Positions 1 to 11,694 of a stretch of 64,000 nt of DNA are shown here, piece by piece. Position 1 is the stretch's first letter. Every line of letters starts with the position of its first letter. The position numbers and the translations under genes are program-made. The DNA is from Symbiodinium natans (taxonomy: Eukaryota > Sar > Dinophyceae > Suessiales > Symbiodiniaceae): NCBI GenBank assembly GCA_905221605.1, contig CAJNDS010000990.1, positions 12,501-76,500 on the forward strand, in the 5' to 3' direction. Below the pieces are notes generated by a model. The model was not told the DNA's origin. It saw only the letters and a list, made by a program, of their open reading frames with translations, and ran no database searches.

Positions 1-1100
1 ACAAAAACCATGTAACTCTGCTACCAGTCTAGTTTTCGAAAATTGCGGCACTTGCACACTTCGTTGCCGTCTTGCCAATCCTGCGCCGGTTGTCTGGAGA
101 GTCATGGAGGCATCCAGCTTCGGATGTTGGACCCTCCTCATGAAGCGCTCCACGATTTGATTTGCAAAAACGCACACGGAAAAGCCACGACAGAAGGCCT
201 GTGCACAAAGTGCCAGTACTTCCTAGTGGGTTGCATCTCAAACATGTTTCGATTGCACACAGACAACCAGTCTAATGATGCCTTGGGTGCCTGTAACCCT
301 ATTCCTATTCCTAAACCTTGCATTTCTCCAGGCAGTAAAGAGAAATGCCGCTAAACATGAGAGAATGTACTTCAATTTGAATGACTAGTGAAGGTCCCTA
401 AGCATCAATTTCGAAACGTTACTTGTTAAGGCCAAACAACCCTAAGCCCTACACCCTGTTCTAATCAATTCTCTGCTCCATGTGCAGACCTCAACTCGAT
501 TCCTAAACGCCGTGGCCCGAAACCCGAGTGTCCCTAACCTTTCATGAATAAACTCTGCAGAATTTGCGTACACATGACTGCAAAGATATTCAATAAAGAC
601 CTGCCGCAAATAGACTAACCAGTTTCAAAAGCATGCCCTAAACATTAAAGACTGGCCCCCACATTGCACAACACTCTTCGCTTCATGCATAGGCCCAAGC
701 TCCATCCTAAACCTAAACCCTAAACCCGAAATCCTAAACCCTAAGCCCTTATCCCTAACACGGTGGCCCGGAGTCTTATTCCTAAAATTCAAGAAGTTTC
801 CTCAACATTGAAGAATGTCCCTAACCACTACAGATTTCCCCTGGTCAGTTCAAGACTTTCCCTAAGCACTAACGACTCAAGCCTAGTCTTAAATTCACTG
901 AATAAGTTTGGGGTTTAGGGTTTAGAGTTTAGGGTACTTAGGCCAAGCTCTAATCGTAAACATTATTCGTCTGGCGTTTAGGCCGACAGTCTGTTCTTCA
1001 ATAATTAGGGCCGAAGCCCCCATTCCTACACATCCTGAATGGCCCGAGACAATCAAAACTTCGCAGCTGCCCTAAGCATGAAAGACTTTCACTTTCTCTA
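1..1100. other. no clear gene
   Basis: Positions 1-360 are unique with overlapping short ORFs on both strands; 360-1100 is degenerate telomere-like sequence. I see no reliable exon. Confidence 0.4.
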
Positions 1101-1106
1101 AGCATT

Positions 1107-1253
1107 TAATCCCCTCCCCTCCTATTAACACCCCGCCTATCCCCCCTACTATCAAAGTACGCCCCGTTATAGTAAAATTATAGTATATTGGGGGTTCTTA
1201 ATATTCGGGGGTAGGGGGGTTTACTAATTAGGGGGAGTGGATTAATCAATGAC
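1107..1253. repeat. imperfect palindrome, MITE-like
   Basis: The arm AATCCCCTCCCCTCCTATTA is roughly inverted at 1225-1245 (TAATTAGGGGGAGTGGATT), with C-rich and G-rich inner arms. No second copy seen. Confidence 0.4.
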
Positions 1254-1394
1254 TTGAAGAACCACGGGGGAGGAAGGGCCTTCAACAACCAGAATCCCTG
1301 GGAGCACCGTACCATTTCTGGAGATGTACACAGCTACTGGGGCAGCTTCATCTGTGTATGGGGTGGGAAGGTACTCATTGGAATAGAGAACATT
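1242..1394 (-). CDS. possible terminal exon of third gene
   Basis: Minus-strand frame NVLYSNEYLPTPYTDEAAPV, then VAVYISRNGTVLPGILVVEG, ending VLQVID and a TAA stop. Beta-rich, protein-like, no repeats. The stop lies in the edge of the imperfect palindrome 1107-1250. Confidence 0.45.
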   Translation of the reverse strand, partial: NVLYSNEYLPTPYTDEAAPVAVYISRNGTVLPGILVVEGPSSPVVLQVID

Positions 1395-1562
1395 TGAAAG
1401 GGAACCTAGAAAGGCACACTGCAGGGGGGGAGGGAGGGTTCTGTCGTGCTTCGGACCTTCAGGTACAGAGCTGGTTTACAGTTTAGTTAGTTTAGGGTTC
1501 AGGGCTTGCGGGTCTCAGGGTCTAGGGTTTAGGATTTAGGGTTTAGGGTGGGGTTTACCGCC

Positions 1563-1665
1563 TTGTGGTGCATCTTCTTATGGAGGCTCCGGTTTGCCGC
1601 GCTGGAGCCGAACTGGTCCTGTGGATGTGGGGGCGTTGGAAGGCGGTGAGGGCCCAGAGCTCTGA
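1563..1665 (-). CDS. exon island
   Basis: Minus-strand frame SELWALTAFQRPHIHRTSSA then PARQTGASIRR; another frame is also open. Confidence 0.3.
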
Positions 1666-1683
1666 GGCTTAGGACTTTCAACT

Positions 1684-1756
1684 GAACCCCTAAACCCTAA
1701 ACCCTAAACCCTAAACCCTAAACCCTAAACCCTAAACCCTAAACCCTAAACCCTGA
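1684..1756 (+). repeat. CCCTAAA array
   Basis: About 10 heptamers; an inverted TTTAGGG array lies at 1990-2048. Confidence 0.9.
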
Positions 1757-1989
1757 CCCCTTCAAAACAGTGACCTGAACCTGGGTAAGGCTCCATCTTC
1801 GATCCAAATTTTTTGCGGTCCGAGAAGAAACCCCAAACCCGAAACCCTAAACCGCTCAGGTTTACCAAGGTCTCCAACTGAGATGCCCTCCCGCAAAACC
1901 CCTCAAGACCTAGACAGGAACCCATAGCCTTCAGTCCAAATTCCAAAAATCTACACGAAAAGTGGGTGTAGGGTGTAGAGTGTAGAGTG

Positions 1990-2048
1990 TAGGGTTTAGG
2001 GTTTAGGGTTTAGGGTTTAGGGTTTAGGGTTTAGGGTTTAGGGTTTAG
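1990..2048 (-). repeat. TTTAGGG array
   Basis: About 8 heptamers, convergent with 1684-1756. Confidence 0.9.
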
Positions 2049-2228
2049 TGCTCATCCCAAGGAAAGACCAAAGCACGAAACTCTAAACCCTCCAAATTCT
2101 CTAAACCAGCTGAAACCTCCAAATTCTCTAAACCCTCTAAACCAACGAGACCCTCTAAACCCTAAGCCCCAAGGCCAAAAACCCCGAAACCCTACACCCT
2201 AAACCCTAAACCCTAAGCCCCAAACCCC

Positions 2229-2323
2229 AAGCAGCTCCTCAAATGTGGTCACAAGGCGCTCGCAGTCGGGGAGGCCCATGTTGGGTAAGCCGTCCTTCAG
2301 CGCGCCTCCAGCTCGAGAACTTG
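2229..2323 (-). CDS. exon island
   Basis: Minus-strand frame ALKDGLPNMGLPDCERLVTT then FEELL, followed by GGG|GTTTGGGG as possible donor. Strongly protein-like. Confidence 0.5.
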
Positions 2324-2349
2324 CGGTTGGGGGGGTTAGGGTTTAGGTT

Positions 2350-2412
2350 TTAGGGTGTTAGGGTGTTAGGGTGTTAGGGTGTTAGGGTGTTAGGGTGTTA
2401 GGGTGTTAGGGT
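2350..2412 (-). repeat. GTTAGGGT octamer array
   Basis: About 8 copies of an 8-bp telomere-like variant in tandem. Confidence 0.85.
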
Positions 2413-3212
2413 TCAGGGGTTAGTAAACGACAGCAACTATAGTGACACCGCATTCCTTCGTTCCAACAGTAAGAGAATGAGCTTAACTGTGCTAGATTTC
2501 TTTGGGTTTGAGGGAACCCAGCCGACACAACAATTGGGGAACGGAAACTACTGGGCGTCTTAGAAAACCCGAACAAGGACCTAAACACCAAACCCTAAAC
2601 CCCAAACCCCAAACCCTAAACCCTAAACCCTAGCAAGGGCCTCACTACTACACTTCTCAGGGCCAATTCGCAGGTCAGCCTCCCAAGCAAGAGCCTTGGG
2701 CGTTGAGGGCATGGGGTTCAGGGCTTTAGGGCTAGACGGTGCTGACGCGAACCCGCCTGTTGGTAGCCCATATGTACCACAAGGGTGCCCTCTTTTGGGT
2801 TGGCTACTTTATTAGGGAACCTTGAACCCCCCAAAAAAAGGGAAAAGGGTACCACCGGGCTACCAAGGCCTGCTTCATGCTGGTTCACTGGCTTCCAGTC
2901 GTTCCTTCCGTTGTGGCGGGGGCAGGCGGGTTCTTGCGCAAGCACGCGGTTCGGGACCAGCAAGGTGCACTCTCATCTGGTTTAGGAGAACCCCAGGAGT
3001 CCAAGCCACAATGAAAATGAGAAGAAGAAGAAGAAGGGTAATATGAACCAAAAAACAAGTATTTGTTTGAACTATATTTGATTCGGATTATTGTGGTCCA
3101 ATCTGGGCCTCATGTCCCGAAACCATGGTTTAGAATCCTAAGCCAAGCCCTAAGCCCTAAACTCTAAACTGAGGGAGTTGTCTCCACTACGCGCAGCGCA
3201 TGCCCAAACCCT

Positions 3213-3385
3213 GAGCCCTAAACCCTAAACCCTAAACCCTAAACCCTAAACCTAAACCCTAAACCCTAAACCCTAAACCCTAAACCCTAGCATCCCTGCC
3301 TGACCTGCGGCCTTAGGGTTTAGGGTTTAGGGTTTAGGGTTTAGGGTTTGGGGGTTTAGGGTTTAGGGTTTTGGGTTTAGGGTAT
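3213..3385. repeat. facing CCCTAAA and TTTAGGG arrays
   Basis: CCCTAAA at 3213-3289 and TTTAGGG at 3315-3385, only 25 bp apart, forming a large potential stem-loop. Confidence 0.85.
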
Positions 3386-3902
3386 TTTTGGGCATCAGGG
3401 TTTAGGGTTTAGGGCTAAGGGTGTAGGGCTTAGGGGCATTAGGGTTTTGGGGCATCAGGGTTGTATGGGGCCTGGGGGTTAGGGTAAAGAATAGACGTCT
3501 ACAGCTGCCCTGAAGTTCCAACACCTTCACACCCAAAGAAGGATCAACAAACGCAACACATGACAAGCACGGCAATATTAAGTGAAAACAAGACACCTGT
3601 ATTTGTTCTAATCATCTCAAAAAGTTCGAAAACAACAAAAATCAGTAAAACCAGACCAAACCCTCAATCCCAAAAAATGAACTCTATTCCCAAGCCCCCC
3701 CCCCCCCCCCCCCCACCCCACTCCCCACCACAACTCCACACTCCCAAGCCCAGACCCTCCCCCAAACGTAGGCACACTAATCTCTCACAGAAACCCTGAA
3801 CCCTAAACCCCTAAACCCTAAACCCCAAACCCATAAACTTCCTAAACCCTACACCCTAACCCCTAAACCCCCCGAATCCCCAAAACCGTAAACCCCCCAA
3901 CC

Positions 3903-3978
3903 AGTAAGTTCAAGGCCAGGGTTCTGGTTCAAGGCAAAGGCTCGTTTGTGCGGTCGGAAGTCCACCTTCGGCCCAAGA
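3903..3978. CDS. exon island (strand ambiguous)
   Basis: Minus frame LLGPKVDFRPHKRAFALNQN and + frame RVLVQGKGSFVRSEVHLRPK are both open, between C-rich and TTTAGGG arrays. Confidence 0.3.
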
Positions 3979-4201
3979 AGGGTTTAGGGTTTAGGGGTTT
4001 ATGGTTTAGGGGTTTATGGTTTAGGGGTTTAGGGGTTTAAGGGTTTAGGGGTTTAGGGGTCTAGGGGTTTAGGGGTTTAGGGGTTTAGGCGACTATTGTT
4101 TGTTTCTTCACCCCCGCGGTTTGGGCTCTACAGGCTATAGGGTTCGGGCATAAACCCTATCAACCCTAAACCCTACAACCTGGATCCTGCCTTGCCATGC
4201 A

Positions 4202-4292
4202 GGGTTTCGTTTCTTCTTTGCTCGTGTACTTGGAAGGACGCCATCTTGCTTACATGAGTCATCCCCGAAAGCTGAACCGTATGCTGCTAGCG
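4202..4292. CDS. exon island (strand ambiguous)
   Basis: Minus frame AAYGSAFGDDSCKQDGVLPS and + frame LLVYLEGRHLAYMSHPRKLN are both open. Confidence 0.3.
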
Positions 4293-4936
4293 GGTTTAGG
4301 GCTTAGGGCTCAGGCCTTCGGGTTTAGGGTTTAGGGTTTAGGGTTTAGGGTTTAGGGGCCTCAAGGCCTGAAATCCCGAGCCCTGAGAAGCCTGAAAGGT
4401 GGTTGGAGGCTCGCTGCAGATCGACGTCGCCAGGGATGTCATGGTCAGGTCCTTAGGGGTTTGAAGGGGGTTTGGGGCATTTGGGGGGTTTAGGGTTTAG
4501 GGTTTAGGGTTTAGGGTTTAGGGTTCAGGGTTTCGGGTTTCGGGTTTCGGTAGGGACCAGGGTTGCAGGGTTTAAGAGTCTAAGGGTCGTAGGAGTAGGC
4601 ATTTCTAGGATGCAGGGGTTGCGAAAGAACATTAAGCCACTAACTAAGCCCTACACAGTCTTCACACATTGCATGGGTGCCTGTGACATCGGCTGCGTTC
4701 CTGGATCCCTACCAAATGGGGCAAATCCCAAGTCGGGCTCCAACCCTCATGTACCCCCATGTACCCCCAGCCCCCCCGCCCCAACTCCCCCCCCCCCGCC
4801 CAAGACTCCACAACTCAAAAACACTGGAAGGCTCTACGCCCTAACCGGCAGCTGTTTCACAGTGGTATGACGGACAAGCTTACTTCATCAAACACCCCCC
4901 CCTCAGACCAGGGGCACCAATCCCTCAGGGGTTTGG

Positions 4937-5009
4937 GTTTAAGGGTTAAGGGTTAAGGGTTAAGGGTTAAGGGTTAAGGGTTAAGGGTTAAGGGTTAAGG
5001 GTTAAGGGT
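4937..5009 (-). repeat. TTAAGGG variant array
   Basis: About 10 copies of GGGTTAA, a homogeneous variant of the telomere-like unit. Confidence 0.9.
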
Positions 5010-5070
5010 TAAGGGTTTAGGTCCCCTAAACCCTCAACCCCAAACGCATCTAAACCAGGGCGCTGAAAAA

Positions 5071-5157
5071 CGGGTTCGTTTGGTCGTGGCCGTTGTCGCG
5101 GTGGTTTGCGAAGTCAGGCTTTCGCCTTTGCCAAGAGCCGACCCGGCTGTTGGAAGT
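5071..5157 (-). CDS. exon island
   Basis: Minus-strand frame NSRVGSWQRRKPDFANHRDN then GHDQTNP; TTTAGGG array immediately on its right. Confidence 0.4.
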
Positions 5158-5372
5158 TTAGGGTTTAGGGTTGAGGTTTAGGGTTTGGCGGGGGGGCGCC
5201 TGTTGGGTAGATTTTTTTTACATCAACGGTTTGGGGTTAAGGGTGTCGGAAAATATTGGAATGCCATTGGTACTTGCTTTAGACTCCTGTATTGCTCAGG
5301 CCCCGCCCTGGGGTCTAGTGTTTGAGGTACTCAACCTTTGGGGGCTGAGAACTTATTGAACCCTAAGCCCGC

Positions 5373-5468
5373 GGCCATAAACACTCCCGCAACAAGCCAG
5401 CCCCTGACGGTCCTTGTGCCTCAAGCGGTGTTGGGCGTAGTGTTTCAGTTTCTCAGAGACGTGGACGC
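5373..5468 (-). CDS. exon island
   Basis: Minus-strand frame GVHVSEKLKHYAQHRLRHKD then RQGLACCGSVYG. Basic, histidine-rich; unrecognised. Confidence 0.45.
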
Positions 5469-5756
5469 CCCCCTAATCCTCCCTGGTTTATCCCAAACCT
5501 AAGCGATGAACCTTGAGATCAGAGGTCTCCCCTAATGCCCGAAACCCAACGCCATTCTTGGGAAGCTCCTCCCCTGATTCATCAGTAAATGCCCAGCTCC
5601 TGGACGCTACACGACCATGCCGCAATCCTAAACCCTAAACCCAAACGCAAACCCTAAACCCGAAATCCTTAACCCTAAACCCTGAACCCTTAATTCTAAA
5701 CCCTAAACCCTGAACCCTAAACCCTAAACCCTGATGCTTGAACCCCTTTTTTGTCA

Positions 5757-5876
5757 GCCTTCCAACCAGTTCATCAGTGTGTTGGGATCCTCGGCAGTGG
5801 GGTCCCGGTTCTTCCTCAGTTGCGCGTCTCGCGGCGTGGGAGGGGTGACTTCGTCAATCTTCGTCCAAGGATGGTG
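5757..5876 (-). CDS. exon island
   Basis: Minus-strand frame HHPWTKIDEVTPPTPRDAQL, RKNRDPTAEDPN, TLMNWLEG, then either a stop or a GC-type donor (GAAG|GCTGAC). Strongly protein-like. Confidence 0.5.
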
Positions 5877-6111
5877 AACCCCCTAACCTTTGGGTTTAGG
5901 GTTTAGGGTTTAGGGTTCAGGGCTCAGGATTTAGGGTTCAAGGTCAAGAGGCTGCAGACGCCAGCCCCAACATAAGCCCTGAGCTTCGGATTCAACTGGT
6001 TGTGAGGCGGGCTTTTGAGGGCTGATGGCTGGTAAACAGCAGATACCCTGAGCCCCTGAAGCTTAAGTGGAAGATGCCAAACCCTAAACTCTTAAGCCCT
6101 ACACCCCTAAA

Positions 6112-6207
6112 CCCTACTAAACCCTACTAAACCCTACTAAACCCTACTAAACCCTACTAAACCCTACTAAACCCTACTAAACCCTACTAAACCCTACTAA
6201 ACCCTAA
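6112..6207 (+). repeat. CCCTACTAAA decamer array
   Basis: Nine copies of a 10-bp unit made from the heptamer plus CTA, very homogeneous. Confidence 0.9.
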
Positions 6208-6211
6208 ACCC

Positions 6212-6294
6212 AAGCTGGCGTCCGGTAGTTCTGCCGCTTCTTCCGCTCGAAGACCTCGACCGCCAGCTGGGAGTCCCAGAGCCCCACAACCAGG
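6212..6294 (-). CDS. exon island
   Basis: Minus-strand frame LVVGLWDSQLAVEVFERKKR then QNYRTP. VVGLWDS is reminiscent of a WD-type strand, not enough to assign. The lower-coordinate side abuts the CCCTACTAAA array. Confidence 0.45.
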
Positions 6295-6635
6295 GATTAA
6301 GGGTTTGGGGTCTACAGGGCAGTATAGGGGTTTAGGGTAGAAGCAGTCTTTAGAGTTCACAAAGTTACGAGTAAAAGGGCAAGGTTTGGGCCACCCAAGA
6401 TTCCCGAGCCAAACCCGGACCCCGTACCACGAAAGGCTTCCCCTGAATGTACTGTTACGATGGCCCCCCTGTACTTCCCAACTGCCGAGCTCTACAACAT
6501 CCTTATCCCAACCCTATAGAATCCCAAACCCTGAGCTGTCCTAAGCCCCAGCAACTCTGGTAACCTAGTGACCCTCGCTAAACCCTAAACCCTAAACCCT
6601 AAACCCTAAACCCTAAACCCTAAACCCTAAACCAG

Positions 6636-6722
6636 ATGGGTCCCGGCCTCGATTGGCTGGTTCGGAACCATGCACGGCTCACTGGGTGCCGCCCGCGGGC
6701 TCCGAGGCGGCCCTTGGGTGTG
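6636..6722 (-). CDS. exon island
   Basis: Minus-strand frame PRSPRAAPSEPCMVPNQPIE; proline-rich. Flanked by inverted telomere-like arrays. Confidence 0.35.
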
Positions 6723-7805
6723 TGGTTTGAGGTTTGAGGGTTTAGGGTTAGGGGTTAGGAGTTTAGGGTTTAGGGTTCAGGGTTTAGGGTTTGGGGTTTA
6801 GGAGTTTAGGGTTTAGGGTCTAAGAATTTGGGGGTCTGTGGTTTGGGGGGTTCGGGGCTTTGGGTTTCTGGGTTTAGGACTTGTTTTTGGGGTTTTAGCT
6901 TGGGGGTTCACTCTTTTTGTGTTTGAAGGGGGGTTCACGGTTAAGGCAAGATAGTTCTTCGTTGTTTAGCGTTCGGGATGTAGGATCTCAGCATGGTTTT
7001 CCAGGAAAACCCTAACCCCCTAACCCGTCAACCCTCAACCCTAAATCATAAACCCTAAACCCTAAAGCCTAAACCCTAAGCCGCGTGTAGGCAGTAGAGC
7101 AGAGGGTTTGTCCAGTGAGCGTGGATGCCCCACAGTGGAAATGGAGACTGTGCAATTATATTATTCAAGGTCTATTCTCTAGTCATAGGGGTGGGGTAAG
7201 AAACTATCGGGGTTCACATGTACTGTACATATAAAATATATATATATATATATATGTATATGTACATGTTCCTACTTACATGCATATGTAGTATATTAAG
7301 TCCAATATATTATCTGTATATGAGCAATGGATATAGAGTTGAGCGCTGAGGCTTCGCAAGGGGCTTCGGGTTTCGCGTCGAGGGGCTCCTTGGGTTTTGC
7401 AAAAAGGGTTCGACCTGCTGAGGCTGCTTAGGGTCTGGGGTTTAGGGTTTGGGGTTTAGGGTTTAGGTTTAGGGTTCAGGGTTTAGGGTTTAGGGCTTAA
7501 GGCTTAGGGTTCAGGGCTCTAAGCCCCTAAGCCCTGAACTCAGGGGCTCTAACCCCTCATGACCCGAAACCCCATACCTAAACCTCTGGTAACCCGAAAC
7601 GCATGAACCACGAGCTGCAGGAACACGCATGTAAACCCTGACCCCTAACCCCTGAACCCTAAACCCTAAACCCTAAACCTTAAACCCTAAACCCTAAACC
7701 CTAAACCCCAAACCGCCACCGTGCTCTCAACGACTCAATGGCCAACTCTCATGGACAGAGGTATCGTAGGTGATTGGAAGCTCTGCTGCTTGGTACACAT
7801 CACTC

Positions 7806-7906
7806 GGGATGTTCCCCCTTCTACTAATCGTCCTTAATCGAGAGTATAGTACCCCCTTGTATACGTAATCCCCATTCAGGACTGTTAGTATAAGCGGGAA
7901 CATCCC
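7806..7906. mobile_element. MITE copy 1
   Basis: About 101 bp with inverted ends GGGATGTTCCCCCTT ... AAGCGGGAACATCCC and internal ACTGTTAGTA. Member of a family of six in this window. Confidence 0.75.
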
Positions 7907-8439
7907 AACCCATCACACCATCCACACGGTACCCAAACTACCCCGGAACCACAAGCTGCGATGAAAGAGCCGCCCGAAGTTCCGAACGACTCCCTCCCAT
8001 CAACTCTTAGCCCGAAATTCCTGCACCAAAGAAAAAAGCCCAAGAAGCCTGAACCCTCCAAAAGAAAGAGCCCCGCATCCTCAAGAAATAGGCCCCGTGG
8101 CCTGTTAGAGGGTCTTCCTCCGCAGCCCTCTGCATCGCCTTCACGGGTCTTTGTGATTCAGGGTTTAGGGTTTAGGGCTAGGGTTTAGGGTTTAGGGTTT
8201 AGGAGGCTTGGGGGATTTTGGCGGGTTTAGGGTTTTGGGTTTTGGTTTCGGTTTTGGCTCTAGATATAGGAATTTGGGCTTCGGGCTTATATACTTCAGA
8301 CCTGGAGGCCGGCGTTTTACAATCGCCACAGGCCTCCAAAGTGTCAGTGACCCTTACACTCCAAACCCTCAACCCTCAAACCCTCAAGCCTAAAACCCTA
8401 AACCCTAAACCCTAAACCCCAAAGCCCTAAACCCCCAAA

Positions 8440-8703
8440 GCCCTAAAGCCCTAAACCCTAAGCCCCCTCAACTCTCAACCGTCTCAACCCTAAACCCTAA
8501 ACCCCTAAACCCTAAACCCTAACCCCAACGCCAAAGCCCTAAACCCTAAACTCCCAAAACCCTAGAGCCCTAAAGCCCTAAACCCTAAGCCCCCCTCAAC
8601 TCTCAACCGTCTCAACCCTAAACCCCAAAACCCTAAAGGCCTAAAGCCCTAAAGCCCTAAACCCTAAGCCCCCCTCAACTCTCAACCGTCTCAACCCTAA
8701 ACC
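8440..8703 (+). repeat. minisatellite around CAACTCTCAACCGTCTCAAC
   Basis: Three copies of a 45-50 bp unit (CCCTAAGCC...CAACTCTCAACCGTCTCAAC) embedded in degenerate telomere-like repeats. Confidence 0.8.
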
Positions 8704-8790
8704 CGAGATCTGGGGCACCTCCTCCTCGGCCGCCTTGGCTGCTGCGGCAGCGGCGGCCACCTCCGCCTCCGGGTATGTGGGTCTTTGGCA
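8704..8790 (-). CDS. alanine-rich exon island
   Basis: Minus-strand frame RPTYPEAEVAAAAAAAKAAE then EEVPQIS, an alanine/glutamate helix-like segment. CCCTAAA repeats on the left, TTTAGGG on the right. Confidence 0.45.
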
Positions 8791-9725
8791 GGGTTTACGG
8801 TTTAGGGTTTTGGGTGTATAGGGTTTAGGGTTTAGGGTTTAGGGTTTGGGGTTTAGGGTTTAGGGTTTAGCGTTTAGGGTGGATGACGTGAACTACACGG
8901 GTTGTTCAAGGCTATGGGCCTTTTTCAAGTGAAACCCTTGGAGCAATGTGCACATGTAGCAGTTTTCTAGCTTGTCGTGTAGTCCGAACTACAATCCGAA
9001 ACCTGCGCCTTGCGCTGCAAACGTGCTTTAGGGTTGAGGGCTTCGCGCGGACTGCTACCTTAGTTGCATTAGTCGCAGGTAGAACGAAGGATTTTAAAGT
9101 AGAACTAACTGGGCTAAGTTGAGCCCTCTCAACCGGACATGGTAGCCCTAAACCCAAACCCAAAACCCAAGTTGATGCGTCTTGGGGATCTGTGCACAAA
9201 AAGGCTCCTCCCAAGCCCGACCTGGCCTCGCTGGGAGGCTTGGCTTTGGGTGCCTCAGCAGATCTAGGGATTATTGGTTCAAGGTTCAAGATTTAGGGTT
9301 TAGGGGTTCAACGTCGCGAAACAAGACCTGTGAAGAGAGAACACAATTTATAGTAATGGTACATCTGTGAACGAATCCGTAGTGAACGAAGTCATGAAGA
9401 CACTCTTCATGCGTCCTGCAAACTGGCCCGTTCACTTCGCTCTCTCATTCATTTCAGTCGTTCTGTTCGCTAGGTATAATAATAGTGTACTGATGTAATT
9501 ACGCTGCAGTGTTTAGGCTTGAAGGATCCTAGGGCTCACGGTGCAGGTTTAGGGTCGACATCCAGCATGGTCCAACCCAGACACCTTCAAAACCTTAGTC
9601 AAGTCCTGTCCGGCCCCGACAAACCGTGAACACCCGAAACCCTCATTTCCAAAACCCTTAAGCCTGGACACCCTGAGTCCCGAAAGCCCCCCAAACCCTA
9701 AACCCTAAACCCCAAAACCCTCCAG

Positions 9726-9784
9726 AACCCCCAAAGGATGCGACGGCATGGATGGGCTGTCCACTGCTGACCCGGTCGTAGGCC
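9726..9784 (-). CDS. exon island
   Basis: Minus-strand frame KAYDRVSSGQPIHAVASFGG. Short; borders merge into repeats. Confidence 0.3.
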
Positions 9785-10577
9785 TTAGGGTTTAGGGCTC
9801 CAAAACTGGCGTGTTTACGGGGCTCAAAAGGGTTTAGGGTTGTACTCCTAAAGAGCACTGGCGTGGGATTTCCAACCGTACGACCAAAGCACTAATCTTC
9901 GAGTATTGGGGCTGAGGATTGCGAGCTTTTGAGGGTTTGGAGGCATTGGGTTTAGGGCTTCGTCTCCAGAATATAAAGGATGAGGGGTTCAGGTCGTGTA
10001 GGGATGAGGGTTCAGGGTGTAACTTCGTGGTCAGGCCACGTAGTACTGAGGGTCCGGGGTCTAGGGTACTAATAGCCTCTATCAAGGCCTTTGACTTTCG
10101 TGTTGCTGTCCAATCTCACGGCTACCTAAACCGTCAACCCTGCGAATTACCAGACTGGCCCTCTTCACCCCCCGCCCCCCCCCGCTCCACCCCCCCCTGC
10201 CACCACCCCCTCCCCCAAAGAAAGAGGAATCTGCACAAAACCCTTACTCTATTTGCCTGCCCTTTTATCTGGGTCATGCCGGGAAACTAGGAGGGTTTTT
10301 TTCTTTTGGTTACTCCTTACCCAGTGTAAAGAGACTCCCGGGTAACTCTTGAGAGCACCTTGTAGAGCGAGTCCACGCTTCCTTTGCAGAGCAGAGATTT
10401 CGCATCAGGGGGGCTAGGGTCTCCAGGGTTTCCAGGGTTTCCAGGGACTCGGGTTTAGGGTTTAGGGTTTAGGGTTCAGGGTTCAGGGTTCAGGGTTCAG
10501 GGTCCGCCGACCCTGGCGGCGTTTTGGATGGGAAAAGGAGGTGAAAACCTCCCTCTTCCCTCCTTACCCCCAAAACG

Positions 10578-10610
<33 letters not shown>

Positions 10611-10851
10611 ACCCGGGCAGCTTTTCCATGGAGGGGTAGGGGGGGTATGGGGGGGAAAGGGGGGCTGCGAAACCGCCTATGGTCCGTGAGTTTATGCGGT
10701 GTTGGTGGCCTGGCCCCTCCCGGTTGCTGGGCTAAGTGATGGGGCTTGGCGTTAACCCCAACGGCTGCCCTCCTTCAAGCTGGCTTCAGCTCCTGTTTGG
10801 GTCCTGGTGCTACCCCCTACCCCCCCCCCCCCAACGTTTCACAGAGGCTCA

Positions 10852-10933
10852 AGCAAATCAACTTTTGGCATCCTTTGAGCTGACGAGCGCGTTTAAACCT
10901 TTCAACTATGCTCCAGCGGGGTCGGCGGCTTGA
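10852..10933 (+). CDS. terminal exon on + strand
   Basis: After a C-rich tract and CGTTTCACAG, the + frame reads AQANQLLASFELTSAFKPFN to a stop at 10933. The minus strand is interrupted by stops, so this island favours the + strand, against most neighbours. Confidence 0.4.
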
Positions 10934-11569
10934 GCCGGAGGCTCTTAAATTTAGGGTTTAGGGTTTACGGTTAGGGTTTAGGGTTTCCAGGATGTCAGGT
11001 TTAGGGCTTCTAGGTTTTCTTCGGGTTTTCAGGGTTTCCAGGGTCTATGGGGCTACCCAAGGTCCCCTTAGCCGGTCCAAGGTCTTGTAACCCCCACCCC
11101 CACTCTACCCAACAAAAGAAGAAATCCTGAAAGACGCCAACACCGGGGTCTGGGGCGAAGGATTACATAGGATCTGGGATTCCACTAGTCGGCCCTATTC
11201 TCGAGAGCTTTGTTTCTGAAATCATGGCTTCTGTCCTGGCGAGGGTTTCTGAATACGGGAGGATTCTGAAACCCCAAATCCTAAACCCAGCAACGCGCTC
11301 CATCCTTAGTGGGGGGAGCTCGCAGCGGAGTAGCCAAAGCTGCTGCTCACGAAGCCCTAACAACCCTAAAGCTCCAAAGCCTCCGGCTCTTCGCGACTTA
11401 ACCCCAAAAACCTTAAATTCAAAACGACCTCAACTTCAAAGCTGGACGAGCGTTTCCCAAACTAGGGGTCCCCGCCCCTCAGCATCCCAAAACTGGAGGA
11501 ATTCCCAAAAAAAGAGGGTCTCCCAAGCTGTAGAAACCCGAAACCCAAACCCAAAACCCTAGTCATATC

Positions 11570-11694
11570 TCAGCGTCGGAGGAATCGCTTCTGCTCGTGA
11601 GCCGGCCGCATGCCATGCCAATGCGTCAGCTTCTGCAGGTCTTCGTTTATGAGCCTTGGCTCTGTTGCTAGGTTCCCCAGTATCCTAGGAGAAA
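11570..11694 (-). CDS. terminal exon of second minus-strand gene
   Basis: 125 nt from a textbook acceptor (CTTTTTTCTCCTAG) to a TGA stop. It encodes a 41-residue tail with ATEPRLINEDLQKLTHWHGM and AHEQKRFLRR at the end. HEQKR resembles astacin zinc-site downstream sequence, but here it is at the C-terminus after THWHGM, so I do not assign it. Clear exon; function unknown. Confidence 0.55.
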
